Shown here: piece after piece, positions 35,301 through 44,887 of the stretch | Layout: every line of letters begins with the position of its first letter | Position numbering within the stretch: position 1 is the stretch's first letter | NCBI GenBank assembly: GCA_028826165.1 | Contig: JAPDFW010000081.1 | Coordinates: forward strand, 514,501-578,500 | DNA: 64,000 bases | Origin: Anaeramoeba ignava | Taxonomy: Eukaryota; Metamonada; Anaeramoebidae | Reading direction: 5' to 3' | The notes under the pieces: model-generated | Told to the model about the DNA's origin: nothing | The model's database searches: none | What the model saw: the letters and a program-made list of their open reading frames with translations, nothing else | Position numbers and translations under genes: made by a program

Positions 35301-38300
35301 AAAAAAATTAATCAAAAATTCACAATCCAAAATTTAATCAAAAAATATTTTAAATAATAAAACAAAATAAACAGATAACACCATTAGATTATTTATTTTC
35401 TCAAAAACCACTTCCAAGAAATGTTATTGAATTTTTTATTAAAAAAGGTCTGAATTTGATTTCTGAAGATGTAAATTTTGTTTTTCTTTTGTTTATTGAT
35501 TTAATTCATTTATTTATTCATAAAACAAAATTTAAATAAATAATTAATTAATTAAAGAAAGTAAAAAATATCAATAAAACAATTTATTTCAGTTTCAAAT
35601 TCAAATTCCAAAATAAAAATTATTATTATAAAAAAAGGATGTAAAAAACAAAAGAAAAAATTCAAAATAATTAATTATTTAAATTTATTTAAATCTATTT
35701 AATATTTTTTTGGATTTCTTTTTTTAGAAAGTAAATTTTTCTTTTGAAAATAAAAATAATTTTAAATTTAATTCTAAATCTAATTCAAAATATAAAAGAA
35801 TACACCAATTCATTATTTATTCAAAAATGGAACAATTACTTTGGATATGATTAAATACTTTATTAGAAAAGGATATAATTTAAATATGGAAGCAGTAAAA
35901 AATTTAATTATTATTAATTATTATTCTTTATTAAAATAATCTTAAAACAAATTGAGAAATGAAATGAAAATATCAATTGATATTTTTTATTATTATTTTT
36001 TCATAATTTATTCATTTTCTAAATAAATAAATAAATAATAAAATAATTTAATTATAAAATAAATAGAAAGTAAATAACATAAAGATAATAATTAATAATA
36101 ATTAATAATTAATAATTATAATAAAGGATGTAAATTAAAATTTTGATTAATTAATATTAATTAATATTCAAAAAAATTAAAAAGGGAGTAAAAAAGAAAT
36201 TAATCAAAAAATTTAGAATTCAAAAAAATTAATCAAAAAATTTATATTAATTATAATCAATAAAATAAATAGTTAACACCATTAACTTATTTATGTTTAA
36301 ATAAATCAATAACAAAAGATATTATTCAATTTATGATTTCAAGTGGATTCAGTTTCAATCTTCAAGATGTAAATTCCTTTTTTTTTTTTTTGAAAAATTG
36401 AGAAATAAAGAAATAATAATAAAAAGGAAACAATTAATTTTATAAATCTAAATCTAAATCTAAAAAAAATGATTGATTGATTATTTTTGTTTAACTTATT
36501 AATTTAATAGAAAGTATAAAATGAAAAATTAAATTAAATTTCTTTCTCTATTAATAATATTTTGTTTTTTTATTTCATTAATTTTTAAATAGTATGTAAA
36601 AACAAAAGAATCAAATTTTCAAAATTATTTATCAATTTTACTTTTTCATTTTATTAAAAATAAATAATTTAGAAAGTAATAAATAAATAATTTAATAAAT
36701 ATTCAATAAATCATTTATCAAAAAAAAATTTAAATAAATTTTTTCAAAAGGATTCTCTTGTTCATTATTTATGTAGAAATCAATCAATTACATTTGAAAT
36801 TATTCAATTATTAACATCTATTGGAGCAAATTTTAATTTAAATGGAGTAATTGATTAATTAATTAATTAATTTTGATAATTTATTTAAATTTAATTCATT
36901 TCTTAAAAAAATTTTGTTTTTCAAAATAAAAATAGACAGTAAATAATTAATTAAATTAATTTTGGAATTTTATTCATCTATTTTTTTTATTTGGAAATTT
37001 ATTATTATTATTTTTAAAATAATATTTAAATAGGGAGGAGTAAAAATAAAAATAAATAATATTCTTAATAAATTTCATAAATTATTTTTTATTTAATTTA
37101 AATTTAATTTATAAAAAAATTTATAATTTTATTACATCTTTTTTCATTCCCAAATTTAGAAAGTAATAAATTTTTGTTTAAAAAATTATTCATCTTCAAA
37201 ATCAATCAATATCTTTCTTTAATTTTTTAAATAATATTTAGTTTGTAATTCCTTTTAAAAATAAAAAAGAAAACAACAAAAAAACAAAACATTAAAAAAA
37301 ATCTTTTTTTTATTTTTGGATTTGATTTAGGATGTAAATTTTAAGAAAAAGAAATTAATTAATTTTTGTTTATTTTATATTTGATAATCAAAAATAAAAT
37401 TAAGAAATTATTTGATTTGTGAATTGTATTAAATTGATAAAAAAAACATATTCAAAATAGATTGTAATAATAATAATATTATTATCATAAAATTTTTTTA
37501 TATATTTTTCTAATTTGAAAAAATAAAAATAAAAATAAAAATCAAATTAAATTATTAAAAAATGAAAATAAAATAATTGGAATAAAATAGGAAGTAAAAA
37601 ATAAAATTATTTAATTCTATTAAATTAACATTTATTAAATTAAAATAAAATAAAATAAAAGAATGTAAAACAAAAAAAAAAAAATAAATAAATTTACAAA
37701 TTTAAATTAATTTTTTATTTTTAATAATAATAATAAAAAGTGGACTCCTTTACATGATTTATGTAGAAATGAATCAATTACAAAAGAAATAATTGAATTA
37801 TTATGCAATATGAAAGGTGATTTCAATATTCAATATGTAATTGTTTTTTTTTTCAAAATAAAATTAATAAAATTTTTATTTCTATTTTCATTCTTATTCA
37901 TCTCTATTTATTTTAAATAGTTACTTGTAAATTTTATTCAAATTTTATTTAAATCTAATATTTAATAAATAATAATTTAAATTATTTTAATAGGATGTAA
38001 CTTAAATGAAAAGAATTAAATCAAAAAAAAATCAAAATTTTATTTTAAGAAAAATAATCTAAACTAAATTCATTTCCAATTTAAAAAATTTAGAATGTAA
38101 ATTAAATGAAAAAGAAATCATAATTAAAAATTGAATTTTTGAAATATTTTATTTTTGGAAATAAATAGAAAGTATTCTTTTTTTTTCATCTTTTTTTTTT
38201 AATAATCCAAAAAAAATAATTTATTAAATCAAATTTGTTAAATAGAAAGTAAAAAATTTTCCAATTCCAATTTTTATCAAAAAAATTTATTTGTTTTTAT

Positions 38301-39312
38301 TTTTGTTTTTATTTTGGAAAATGAAAATAAATAGTGGGTAAAAACAAATTCCAAAAAAAAAATAATTTTTCTAAATTAATCATCTCTTTTCTATTTTTTT
38401 TTTGTTAGCAATCTCCATTACATTTATTATGCCAAAACAATTCAATTACAAGTGAAATGATTAGAATTCTAATTTATAATGATGCTAATTTCAATTTAGA
38501 ACAAGTATTAATTAAATCCAAATCCAAATTCAAAATTATTTAAAAAAATTCTCACTTTTTTATTCACTTTTTTTTAATTATAAAATAATTAAATAAGATT
38601 GTAAATCTTTTAATAAAATTTGAATTTAATAATATTTTTTTTATTAAATTTCAAAATTATTATTAAAAATAAAATCAAAAATTAGGGAGTAAATAAATTA
38701 AAAAAAAAGAAAAGTAATAATATTTACAAATAATTTTCATTTTCAAAATTAATCAATAAATTAATCAATAAATTAAATAGGGAGTAAATAAATCATTAAT
38801 AATAATATTTAAATTTATATTTATATTAAAAACTTATTCTTTAATTTTATTGTTTTTGATTATTTTAAAAAGAAAGTAAATAAATAAATAAATAAATAAA
38901 ATTTGGAATAAAAAATCAAAAAAATAAATCAATTTAATTAATGAATTAATAAATAGAAAGTAAAAAAAAACATAAATTTGATAAGATAATTAAATTAAAT
39001 TAAATTAATGCTTTTTTTTTGGAAATAAAAAAAAGGGAGTAAAACAAAACAAAACAAAACATAATCATAAACAGAAAATTAAAATTAAATTTGTAAATTA
39101 AATAATTTTTTTTTGGAATCTTTTCAAAATAAAACAAAATAAAATAATAGTGGACTCCATTACATTATCTTTGTCAAAATCCATCAATTACAGATGAAAT
39201 GCTTCTTCTATTGAAAGAAACTAATGCTAATTTTGATTTAAAAGCTATTGATCAGTTGAGTGAAAAAACACCAAGAGATTTACTTCCACAAAATTATCAA
39301 GGATTGATTTAA
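29327..39312 (+). CDS. RING-kinase-ARM-ankyrin protein, tandem copy 2, complete set of microexons
   Basis: Same architecture as copy 1. Exon 1 (29327-30329) is RING (CPIC, CPFC) plus kinase ([31 protein letters not shown]). Exon 2 (30452-31544) is N/Q-rich. Exons 3-8 are 31674-31802, 31912-32040, 32158-32277, 32381-32410, 32516-32583 and 32685-32693. Ankyrin exon 1 is 32813-32908, then ten microexon chains each followed by an ankyrin exon, with stop at 39310-39312. By my reading this is about 59 exons, 40 of them microexons (38 of 3 nt, two of 6 nt), for a protein near 1270 residues. All kinase catalytic motifs are intact. A single net frame change is needed inside the N/Q exon (before 31101). 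The kinase exon is nearly identical to copy 1 at DNA level; introns differ by many indels. Confidence 0.85.
30452..31544 (+). repeat. N/Q-rich exon of copy 2 with a frame change
   Basis: The exon starts AATGAAAATTC in phase with the kinase and stays open to a TAA at 31099-31101. The downstream frame is open from about 30701 through the conserved end [13 protein letters not shown], then donor G|GTAAATAATA at 31545. One base gain or loss inside the (AATCAA)n tract would connect them. The tract is longer and more regular than in copy 1, consistent with slippage. Confidence 0.7.
31674..32908 (+). other. Copy 2 exons 3-8 (ARM-like) and ankyrin exon 1
   Basis: The exon sizes 129, 129, 120, 30, 68, 9 and 96 nt match copy 1, except that exon 5 is 12 nt shorter (one EIEI block missing). 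Splice sites and phases are the same. Confidence 0.7.
33010..33785 (+). other. Copy 2 microexon chain 1 (D-D-N) and ankyrin exon 2
   Basis: GAT 33010-33012, GAT 33144-33146, AAT 33222-33224 (AAA in copy 1), then the exon 33690-33785 ([20 protein letters not shown]). The intron 33225-33689 is enlarged by (AAATCT/AAATAT)n. Confidence 0.8.
34040..34352 (+). other. Copy 2 microexon chain 2 (K-D-G) and ankyrin exon 3
   Basis: AAA 34040-34042, GAT 34115-34117, GGA 34185-34187, then the 90-nt exon 34263-34352 beginning [20 protein letters not shown]. Confidence 0.82.
34612..34919 (+). other. Copy 2 microexon chain 3 (G-E-G) and ankyrin exon 4
   Basis: GGA 34612-34614, GAA 34697-34699, GGA 34765-34767, then the 90-nt exon 34830-34919 beginning [20 protein letters not shown]. 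Every codon differs from copy 1, but each is still 3 nt. Confidence 0.78.
35177..35470 (+). other. Copy 2 microexon chain 4 (G-E-E) and ankyrin exon 5
   Basis: GGA 35177-35179, GAA 35236-35238, GAA 35296-35298, then the exon 35375-35470 beginning [20 protein letters not shown]. The microexon introns here are 56-57 nt. Confidence 0.78.
35558..35894 (+). other. Copy 2 microexon chain 5 (K-D-K) and ankyrin exon 6
   Basis: AAA 35558-35560, GAT 35638-35640, AAA 35728-35730, then the exon 35799-35894 beginning [20 protein letters not shown]. Confidence 0.8.
36067..36368 (+). other. Copy 2 microexon chain 6 (K-D-G) and ankyrin exon 7
   Basis: AAA 36067-36069, GAT 36127-36129, GGA 36185-36187, then the exon 36273-36368 beginning [20 protein letters not shown]. 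One of the introns between them is 55 nt. Confidence 0.8.
36511..36846 (+). other. Copy 2 microexon chain 7 (K-Y-K) and ankyrin exon 8
   Basis: AAA 36511-36513, TAT 36593-36595, AAA 36673-36675, then the exon 36751-36846 beginning [20 protein letters not shown]. Confidence 0.8.
36936..37836 (+). other. Copy 2 microexon chain 8 (T-GG-K-F-D-E-N) and ankyrin exon 9
   Basis: ACA 36936-36938, GGAGGA 37034-37039, AAA 37160-37162, TTT 37242-37244, GAT 37331-37333, GAA 37591-37593, AAT 37662-37664, then the exon 37741-37836 beginning [20 protein letters not shown]. Two of the seven differ from copy 1 by one base each (TCT/TTT, AAT/GAT). Confidence 0.75.
37921..38504 (+). other. Copy 2 microexon chain 9 (LL-D-N-K-K-W) and ankyrin exon 10
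   Basis: TTACTT 37921-37926, GAT 37994-37996, AAT 38094-38096, AAA 38169-38171, AAA 38246-38248, TGG 38335-38337, then the exon 38409-38504 beginning [20 protein letters not shown]. Confidence 0.76.
38598..39312 (+). other. Copy 2 microexon chain 10 (I-G-G-K-K-G) and last exon
   Basis: ATT 38598-38600, GGA 38686-38688, GGA 38781-38783, AAA 38873-38875, AAA 38957-38959, GGA 39036-39038, then the last exon 39151-39312 ([20 protein letters not shown] to the stop). The joined loop ends K-G-W-TPLH, again ankyrin-like. Confidence 0.77.
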
Positions 39313-39425
39313 TTTTTAATTTCCTTTTTTTTTCTTTTTTCCAAATTTCCTTTTTTTTAATTCAAGAAAAAAAATTCATTTTAAAAATATCCATTTTTTT
39401 GATTATTTTTCCTTTTTTCAAATTT
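39313..39425. repeat. Remnant of the duplication flank after copy 2
   Basis: Nearly identical to 29172-29288 (AATTCAAGAAAA, TTCATTTTAAAAATATCCATT and neighbours), the segment between copies 1 and 2. Similarity stops at about 39425, where the 3' end of RCC1-BTB begins. It marks the right junction of the tandem duplication. Confidence 0.75.
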
Positions 39426-39459
39426 AATTTTAATTTTGATTTTAATTTTAATTTTAATT

Positions 39460-41259
39460 TTAATTTTGATTATTAAATTTATTAATTAATAAATCAAATA
39501 AATTTGGATTTGTTTGATTTATTTGAAAATAATCAATTCCTGTTTCAAGTTCATTAATGATTTCTTGTGTAATTTGAATTTCATCTTTAATTTGATTTGA
39601 ATAAATCCAATATTCAAATATTTGAAATGATTTATTACTTAATTCACTATAATCTGTAACTTTATTGGATTTATCTTCAGTTACAGATAAAAACATTCCT
39701 CGATATAATTCACTTCTCATTATTAATATTAATTTTGGAAATTTATATTGTTTTTCTTTTCTTTCAATAATAAAATCTTTTTCATTTTCATTTAAATAAA
39801 TTCTTTTCATTGTTTCTTCAATTTTTTCATTTAAATTTATAATTTCTTTAATTTCGGAATATAATTTTGGATTTATTATTCTGTTTGAATAAATCATTTC
39901 AAATATTTGATTTGATTCTTTAATTGATTTTTTTGAAATAATTTCTTTGAAGTTTTTCAATTTCATTTTGATTTTGATTTAATCTATATTTCAATATTAA
40001 TTTATGAGCTTCAATTATTTCTTCATTTTTGGTTTTAAATGAAATATCACAAAATTCTTTTCTTTCAAATAATTTTATCAAATCTTCTTCAAGATTGGAA
40101 GAAAAGAAGGAGAATAATAAATAAATGATTTGTGGCCACCACAATAAACATGATAATTGAAAATATCTTCATTAAATCTTAATTTAGGAAATTCAATTTG
40201 AATTGGAATTAATTGAGATTTTGTATCTCCAGTTCCTAATTGACCATATTCATTAAGTCCAAATCCTATTAATTTTGAATTGGAAGTTAAAATCAAAGTA
40301 TGATCAAATCCAACTGAAAAATCAAGAATATTATTATCATTTTCAAATAAAGATGATTTCATTTCAGTAAATTCATAAGTATCTTCTTCTTTGTCAAGTC
40401 CATTATAGTGTTTACTTCCACATGAATAAAGTTTTCTTTTTGGATTTTGATTTTGATTTTCAATCAACATTATTGAATGAAAATATCCACATTGAATATC
40501 AATTATTTTATCTTTTGGAATATTTTGGATTTTGGTTAATTTATTGATTTTTATTTCTTTTCTTGATTCTCCTAATCCAAGTTGGCCAAATCTATTATTG
40601 CCACATCCAAATAATTCTTGATTTGAATTTAAAAGAAAAACGTTAATTGAAGAATTTCTTGAAAATATTTTAGAAACATTTTTCATCATTAAAATTGGTT
40701 TTTCTGTTTTATAAAATTTTGTAAAATCAAAACCAAGTTGACCATAATAATTATCACCAATTCCATAAGCATTTTGATTTGAAGTTAATAAGTAAATTGA
40801 ACGAGCTCCAGAAACAATATCTTGAATTATTCTATCATTTTTATCTTCAATTAATGATGAAATATTGATAAATTCATTTGGATTTTTTGGATTAATATCT
40901 TTTCCTTTGGCAAATACATTTCCTTCTATTGTTAAAATAGCTTCATCTGAGTAACCAATAGTTACTTTTTGAATATTTTCTTCAATTTGGATTTTTGAAG
41001 GTTTTTGATTTGAATCATTTTCTCTTAAATATTCTATTGCTTTTCCATTTTCAAAAAGGAAAATTGTTGAATAAAAACCTGATGAAATTTGTTTAATTTG
41101 TTTTTCATTTTCATTTTGATTTTCATTTTCATTTTGTTTTTCATTTTCATTTTCATTTTCAAATTCAAATTTAAATTGAATTGGTTTTGTTATTTTATTT
41201 GATTCATTTTTGAAAAGAATTGGTTTTTCATTTGAACCAAAAAATAAACAATCATTCAT
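39460..41259 (-). CDS. RCC1-repeat / BTB domain protein, two frame breaks
   Basis: The N-terminal two thirds are RCC1-type beta-propeller repeats (NAYGIGDNYYGQLGFD, LFGCGNNRFGQLGLGE, LIGFGLNEYGQLGTGD, YCGGHKSFIYYSPSF). The rest is a BTB-like C-terminal region (DLIKLFERKEFCDISFKT, EAHKLILKYR, then KFPKLILIMRSELYRGMF and ELETGIDYFQ). This RCC1-BTB layout is common in amoebae, where such proteins act as adaptors for cullin-3 ligases or as exchange-factor-like scaffolds. Frames change twice: at about 40086-40130 (YYSPSF to SSNLEEDL) and at about 39960-40000 in AAAATGAAATTGAAAAAC. No GT-AG intron explains them. An E/N/Q tract near the N-terminus is coded by GAAAAT hexamers. It converges with RING-kinase copy 2 and diverges from UEV by 170 bp. 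It may be a pseudogene or an assembly-damaged gene. Confidence 0.75.
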
Positions 41260-41429
41260 TTTTAAAAAGAAAAAAATAAAAAATGAAAAAAAAAATAAAA
41301 AAAATTAAATTATTATTAAGTTTTAACAAAAATTAGTAAAAAATTCTTTATTTAAAAAAAAATTAAAATATTTTTATTTTTTTTTTAATTTCATTTTTTT
41401 TTTTGTTAAATTGTTTTTTTTTTTAAAAA
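41260..41429. promoter_or_regulatory. Divergent promoter spacer, RCC1-BTB / UEV
   Basis: A 170-bp spacer between divergent starts; a long T-tract switches to AAAAAA directly at the UEV ATG, and the mirror pattern occurs at the RCC1-BTB ATG. Confidence 0.35.
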
Positions 41430-43087
41430 ATGACACAGTTTGTTGTTCCACGCAACTTTAAACTTTTAGAAGAACTTGAAACAGGAGAAAAAGGCACAAC
41501 AGGGGATGTATCTTATGGTCTTGAGAGTACTGAAGATATTACTTTATCTTCTTGGAATGGTACAATTTTAGGGCCAGATAGAGTAATATTTTAAATCAGA
41601 TTTAAATATATTTATTTATAATTTATAAAACAATTTAAAATATATATATTTATAATTTATAAAACAATTTAAAATATATTTATAATTTATAAAACAATTT
41701 AAAATATATTTATTTATAATTTATAAAACAATTTTAAAATATATTTATAATTTATAAAACAATTTAAAATATATTTAAATATAATTTATAAAAAACAATT
41801 TAAAATATATTTATAATTTATAAAACAATTTAAAATATATTTATAATTTATAAAACAATTTTAAATATATTTATAATTTATAAAACAATTTAAAATATAT
41901 TTATTTATAATTTATAAAACAATTTAAAATATATTTATTTATAATTTATAAAACAATTTAAAATATATTTATAATTTATAAAACAATTTTAAATATATTT
42001 ATAATTTGTAAAACAATTTAAAATATATTTATTTATAATTTATAAAACAATTTAAAATATATTTATAATTTATAAAACAATTTTAAATTAAATTTTAAAT
42101 TTTAAATTTTAAATTTATTTAGACTGTTCATCAAGGAAGATTATATTCTCTTAAAATATATTGTGATGAAAATTATCCTCAAAAACCTCCTGCAGTTAGA
42201 TTTTACACAAAAATTAACATGTCATGTGTAAATTCAGATGGAACAGTAAGTTCAAATAGATCTATTTCTATTTTAATTTTAATTTTATAAATGAATTTTA
42301 ATTTTAATTTTAATTTTAATTTTAATATTAATTTTAATTTTAATTTTAATTTTAATTTTAATTTTAATTTTAATTTTAATTTTAATTTTAATTTTAATTT
42401 TAATTTTAATTTTAATTTTAATTTTATAAATGAATTTTAATTTGAATATCAAAATGAATTTTAATTTTAATTTTATAAATGAATTTTAATTTTAATTTTA
42501 ATTTTAATTTTAATTTTAATTTTAATTTTATTTTTAATTTTAATTTTAATTTTAATTTTAATTTTAATTTTAATTTTAATTTTAATTTTTAATTTTAATT
42601 TTAATTTTTAATTTTAATTTTATAAATGAATTTTAATTTTAATATTAAATTTAATTTTAATTTTATTTTTAATTTTAATTTTAATTTTAATTTTAATTTT
42701 AATTTTAATATTTAATTTTAATTTTAATTTTAATATTTAATTTTAATTTTAATTTTAATTTTAATTTTAATTTTAATTTTAATTTTAATTTTAATTTTAT
42801 AAATGAATTTTAATTTTATAAATGAATTTTAATTTTATAAATAAATTTTATAAATGAATTTTAATTTGAATATCAAAATGAATTTTAATTTTAATTTTAT
42901 AAATGAATTTTAATTTTATAAATGAATTTTATAAATATAGATTAATATTGCAAAATTCTCAATGCTTGGAAAAGGTTGGAAATCTGAATATTCAATTCAA
43001 AGAGTTCTTGAAGCACTTCACGCAGAGATGACAAGTTCAGAAAACAAAGGATTAAGACAACCTCCAGAAGGAGACACATATTATTAA
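41430..43087 (+). CDS. UBE2V: Ubiquitin-conjugating enzyme variant (Mms2/UEV1 type)
   Basis: Three exons, 41430-41582, 42123-42245 and 42941-43087, join in phase 0 to a 140-residue protein, the usual UEV length. Recognisable stretches are [27 protein letters not shown] with [28 protein letters not shown], and the ending [10 protein letters not shown], all typical of Mms2/UEV1. The catalytic cysteine region of true E2 enzymes (HPN...C) is absent, as expected for a variant. UEV proteins pair with Ubc13 to build Lys63-linked ubiquitin chains in DNA-damage tolerance and signalling. Both introns are long satellite tracts with GTAATA and GTAAGT donors. These clean joins in a well-conserved protein calibrate the splice rules used elsewhere in this annotation. 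Confidence 0.96.
41583..42122. repeat. UEV intron 1: 30-nt satellite
   Basis: Head-to-tail copies of a 30-nt unit containing TATAAAACAATTTAAAATA, some extended by TTTA, with GT-AG ends. Confidence 0.9.
42246..42940. repeat. UEV intron 2: (AATTTT)n
   Basis: About 690 bp of (AATTTT)n with ATAAATG interruptions; donor GTAAGT, acceptor ATATAG. Confidence 0.9.
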
Positions 43088-43456
43088 CCAAAAATTTAAT
43101 TCAAACAACTTTTTTTTTCCAATTTTTTTCCGATTTTTTTCTCTATTTTGATTTTGATTTTGATTTTGATTTTGATTTCATTCCAAAAAAGTTTCTAATT
43201 TTTTTTTTTTCTTTCAAAAATAACTTGATTTTTTTTTTCATTTTCAAAACAAATTTAATTCCATAAAAACAAAAAAGCAAATTTCAAATGTTTTTTTTTT
43301 CAATTTTTCAATTTCAGAATTTGAAACAATTTCTGTTAAAAAAATACAAGAAATTGAAGAGAAAAAGGAAAGTTTATCTCAAATGATAATTGGAAAAAGA
43401 AAATAAATGAAAATTCACAAATCATTTTTTTCTTCATTTCCATTTTCATTTTATTC
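43088..43456. other. Spacer between UEV and BTB-TLDc genes
   Basis: 369 bp on the same-strand path. The first half is T-rich with a GATTTT repeat (43147-43175). The second half contains the small open segment listed separately. The BTB-TLDc promoter must lie here. Confidence 0.5.
43318..43406 (+). other. Possible orphan terminal exon
   Basis: After TTTTTCAATTTCAG an open segment reads FETISVKKIQEIEEKKESLS and ends at TAA 43404-43406, with a composition richer in charged codons than its surroundings. It could be the last exon of an unrecognised transcript or a relic. No upstream donor in phase was found. Confidence 0.2.
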
Positions 43457-44887
43457 ATGAAAAGAATATTTCAAGATTATTCTACTTTATCAAATAATTT
43501 AATCAGTCTTTTTGAAGATCCTGATGGAAACGACAGCAATTTCAAAATCAAAACACCTGATCGAACATTTTTTTGTCATCGAAACATTTTAAAATATCGT
43601 TCAAGTTATTTTGAAGGACTTTTTCGGTCGAATTATCAAGAAACGCAACAAGGCGAAATTACTTTCAATGATATTTCAACACAAGTCATGGAAAAAGTGC
43701 TTATTTTTCTTTATTCAGGACGCGTTGAAATGGATCGAGAAAACGCGGTCGACATTCTCCTTGTTGCTAATAAGCTTTTGATTGAAAATCTCAAGCAATT
43801 TTCAGAGCAATTTGTTTCTGAGAATTTGACTGATGAAAATATTTGGGATGTTTGCAATATCGCAACTCATTTTCAATGCGAGTATTTACAGAAAAAATGT
43901 GTTGATTTTATCGGTTTAAAAGCAGATTTTTTTCTGCATCAAAAAGGATTTCTTGAAATTGCAGAAAGTTTATTTGAAATGATTCTCAAATCAACGTATT
44001 TGGTTGTTAATAAAGAACTTAATTTGGTTTATTCCCTTATCAAATGGGGACAAAAACAGACAGAGCAAATTGTGCAAAATGTTGTGAAAGGAATCCAACT
44101 TGAAGAAGTTGCAGAGAAAATTTCAAATCTTATTCGGTTCATTCGTTTTGTTTCCATTTCGCGAGATGAATACTTAAAAATTAAAGAAATGAAAGTTATT
44201 CCGAAGGATCTTGACGAAGATTTGAGTGATTTCTATTCAAGCACAAGCAGCCAAAGGAACAAAATAATCAATGAATCATTAACAAACGAGAAGAAAATAT
44301 ATTTCAATCCAAGATGCTCAAGATATTTTCTTTCATCGGATATTTTAAGAGGAACGAGAGAGTATCAAGAAAACCTTGAGAAATGGGTTAATGACAAAGA
44401 TTTCCTTGAAAATATGGAACTGCGTTTTTTTGCGAATCAAGGCGAAACCAATACCAAGAATTTTTATACTGATTGTGGCGGCGCGGGAAAAACTCTAATT
44501 ATTATTCAATCGCAAGAAGGATTTGTTTTTGGTGGTTATACTTCTATAGGTTGGCCAACATCTGTTTCTTACAATGAAATTAATGATAATCAAGCCTTTT
44601 TATTCACTCTTAAAAATCCTCTTGGTTTTTCTCCTGATAAATTACCTATTATTCAAGGAAATGAATACATGGCTTTGTATTCTGAAGATGGTTATGGTCC
44701 TATTTTTGGTTCTGGTTATGATCTTGCTATTCAATCTGATTTAATTAATGGTCAATCTGATATTGGTTATACTTATCAAGCTCCTGCTGGTATTATGTCT
44801 GGTTCTAATTTGTCTCAGACTTTCTTTTCTGGTTCTAATTCGTTTCATATTCAAAGAATGGAAGTTTTTTGTGAACGGAAGATTTAA
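43457..44887 (+). CDS. BTB-BACK-TLDc domain protein
   Basis: One exon, 476 residues. BTB domain at residues about 15-120 (TPDRTFFCHRNILKYRSSYF, VLIFLYSGRVEM), BACK-like helices at about 120-230 (DICNIATHF-type DVCNIATHFQCEYLQKKCVD), and a TLDc domain at about 290-476 (GGAGKTLIIIQSQEGFVFGG followed by YTSIGW, QAFLFTLKNP, and the MEVFCE end). BTB-BACK proteins are substrate adaptors of cullin-3 ligases. TLDc domains are associated with oxidative-stress protection and, in several proteins, V-ATPase binding. The first two thirds use codons such as GCG, CGC and GTC that are scarce in the rest of the window, so the gene is visibly less AT-rich than its neighbours. It lies 369 bp after UEV and converges on G-alpha. 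Confidence 0.88.
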   Translation: MKRIFQDYSTLSNNLISLFEDPDGNDSNFKIKTPDRTFFCHRNILKYRSSYFEGLFRSNYQETQQGEITFNDISTQVMEKVLIFLYSGRVEMDRENAVDILLVANKLLIENLKQFSEQFVSENLTDENIWDVCNIATHFQCEYLQKKCVDFIGLKADFFLHQKGFLEIAESLFEMILKSTYLVVNKELNLVYSLIKWGQKQTEQIVQNVVKGIQLEEVAEKISNLIRFIRFVSISRDEYLKIKEMKVIPKDLDEDLSDFYSSTSSQRNKIINESLTNEKKIYFNPRCSRYFLSSDILRGTREYQENLEKWVNDKDFLENMELRFFANQGETNTKNFYTDCGGAGKTLIIIQSQEGFVFGGYTSIGWPTSVSYNEINDNQAFLFTLKNPLGFSPDKLPIIQGNEYMALYSEDGYGPIFGSGYDLAIQSDLINGQSDIGYTYQAPAGIMSGSNLSQTFFSGSNSFHIQRMEVFCERKI

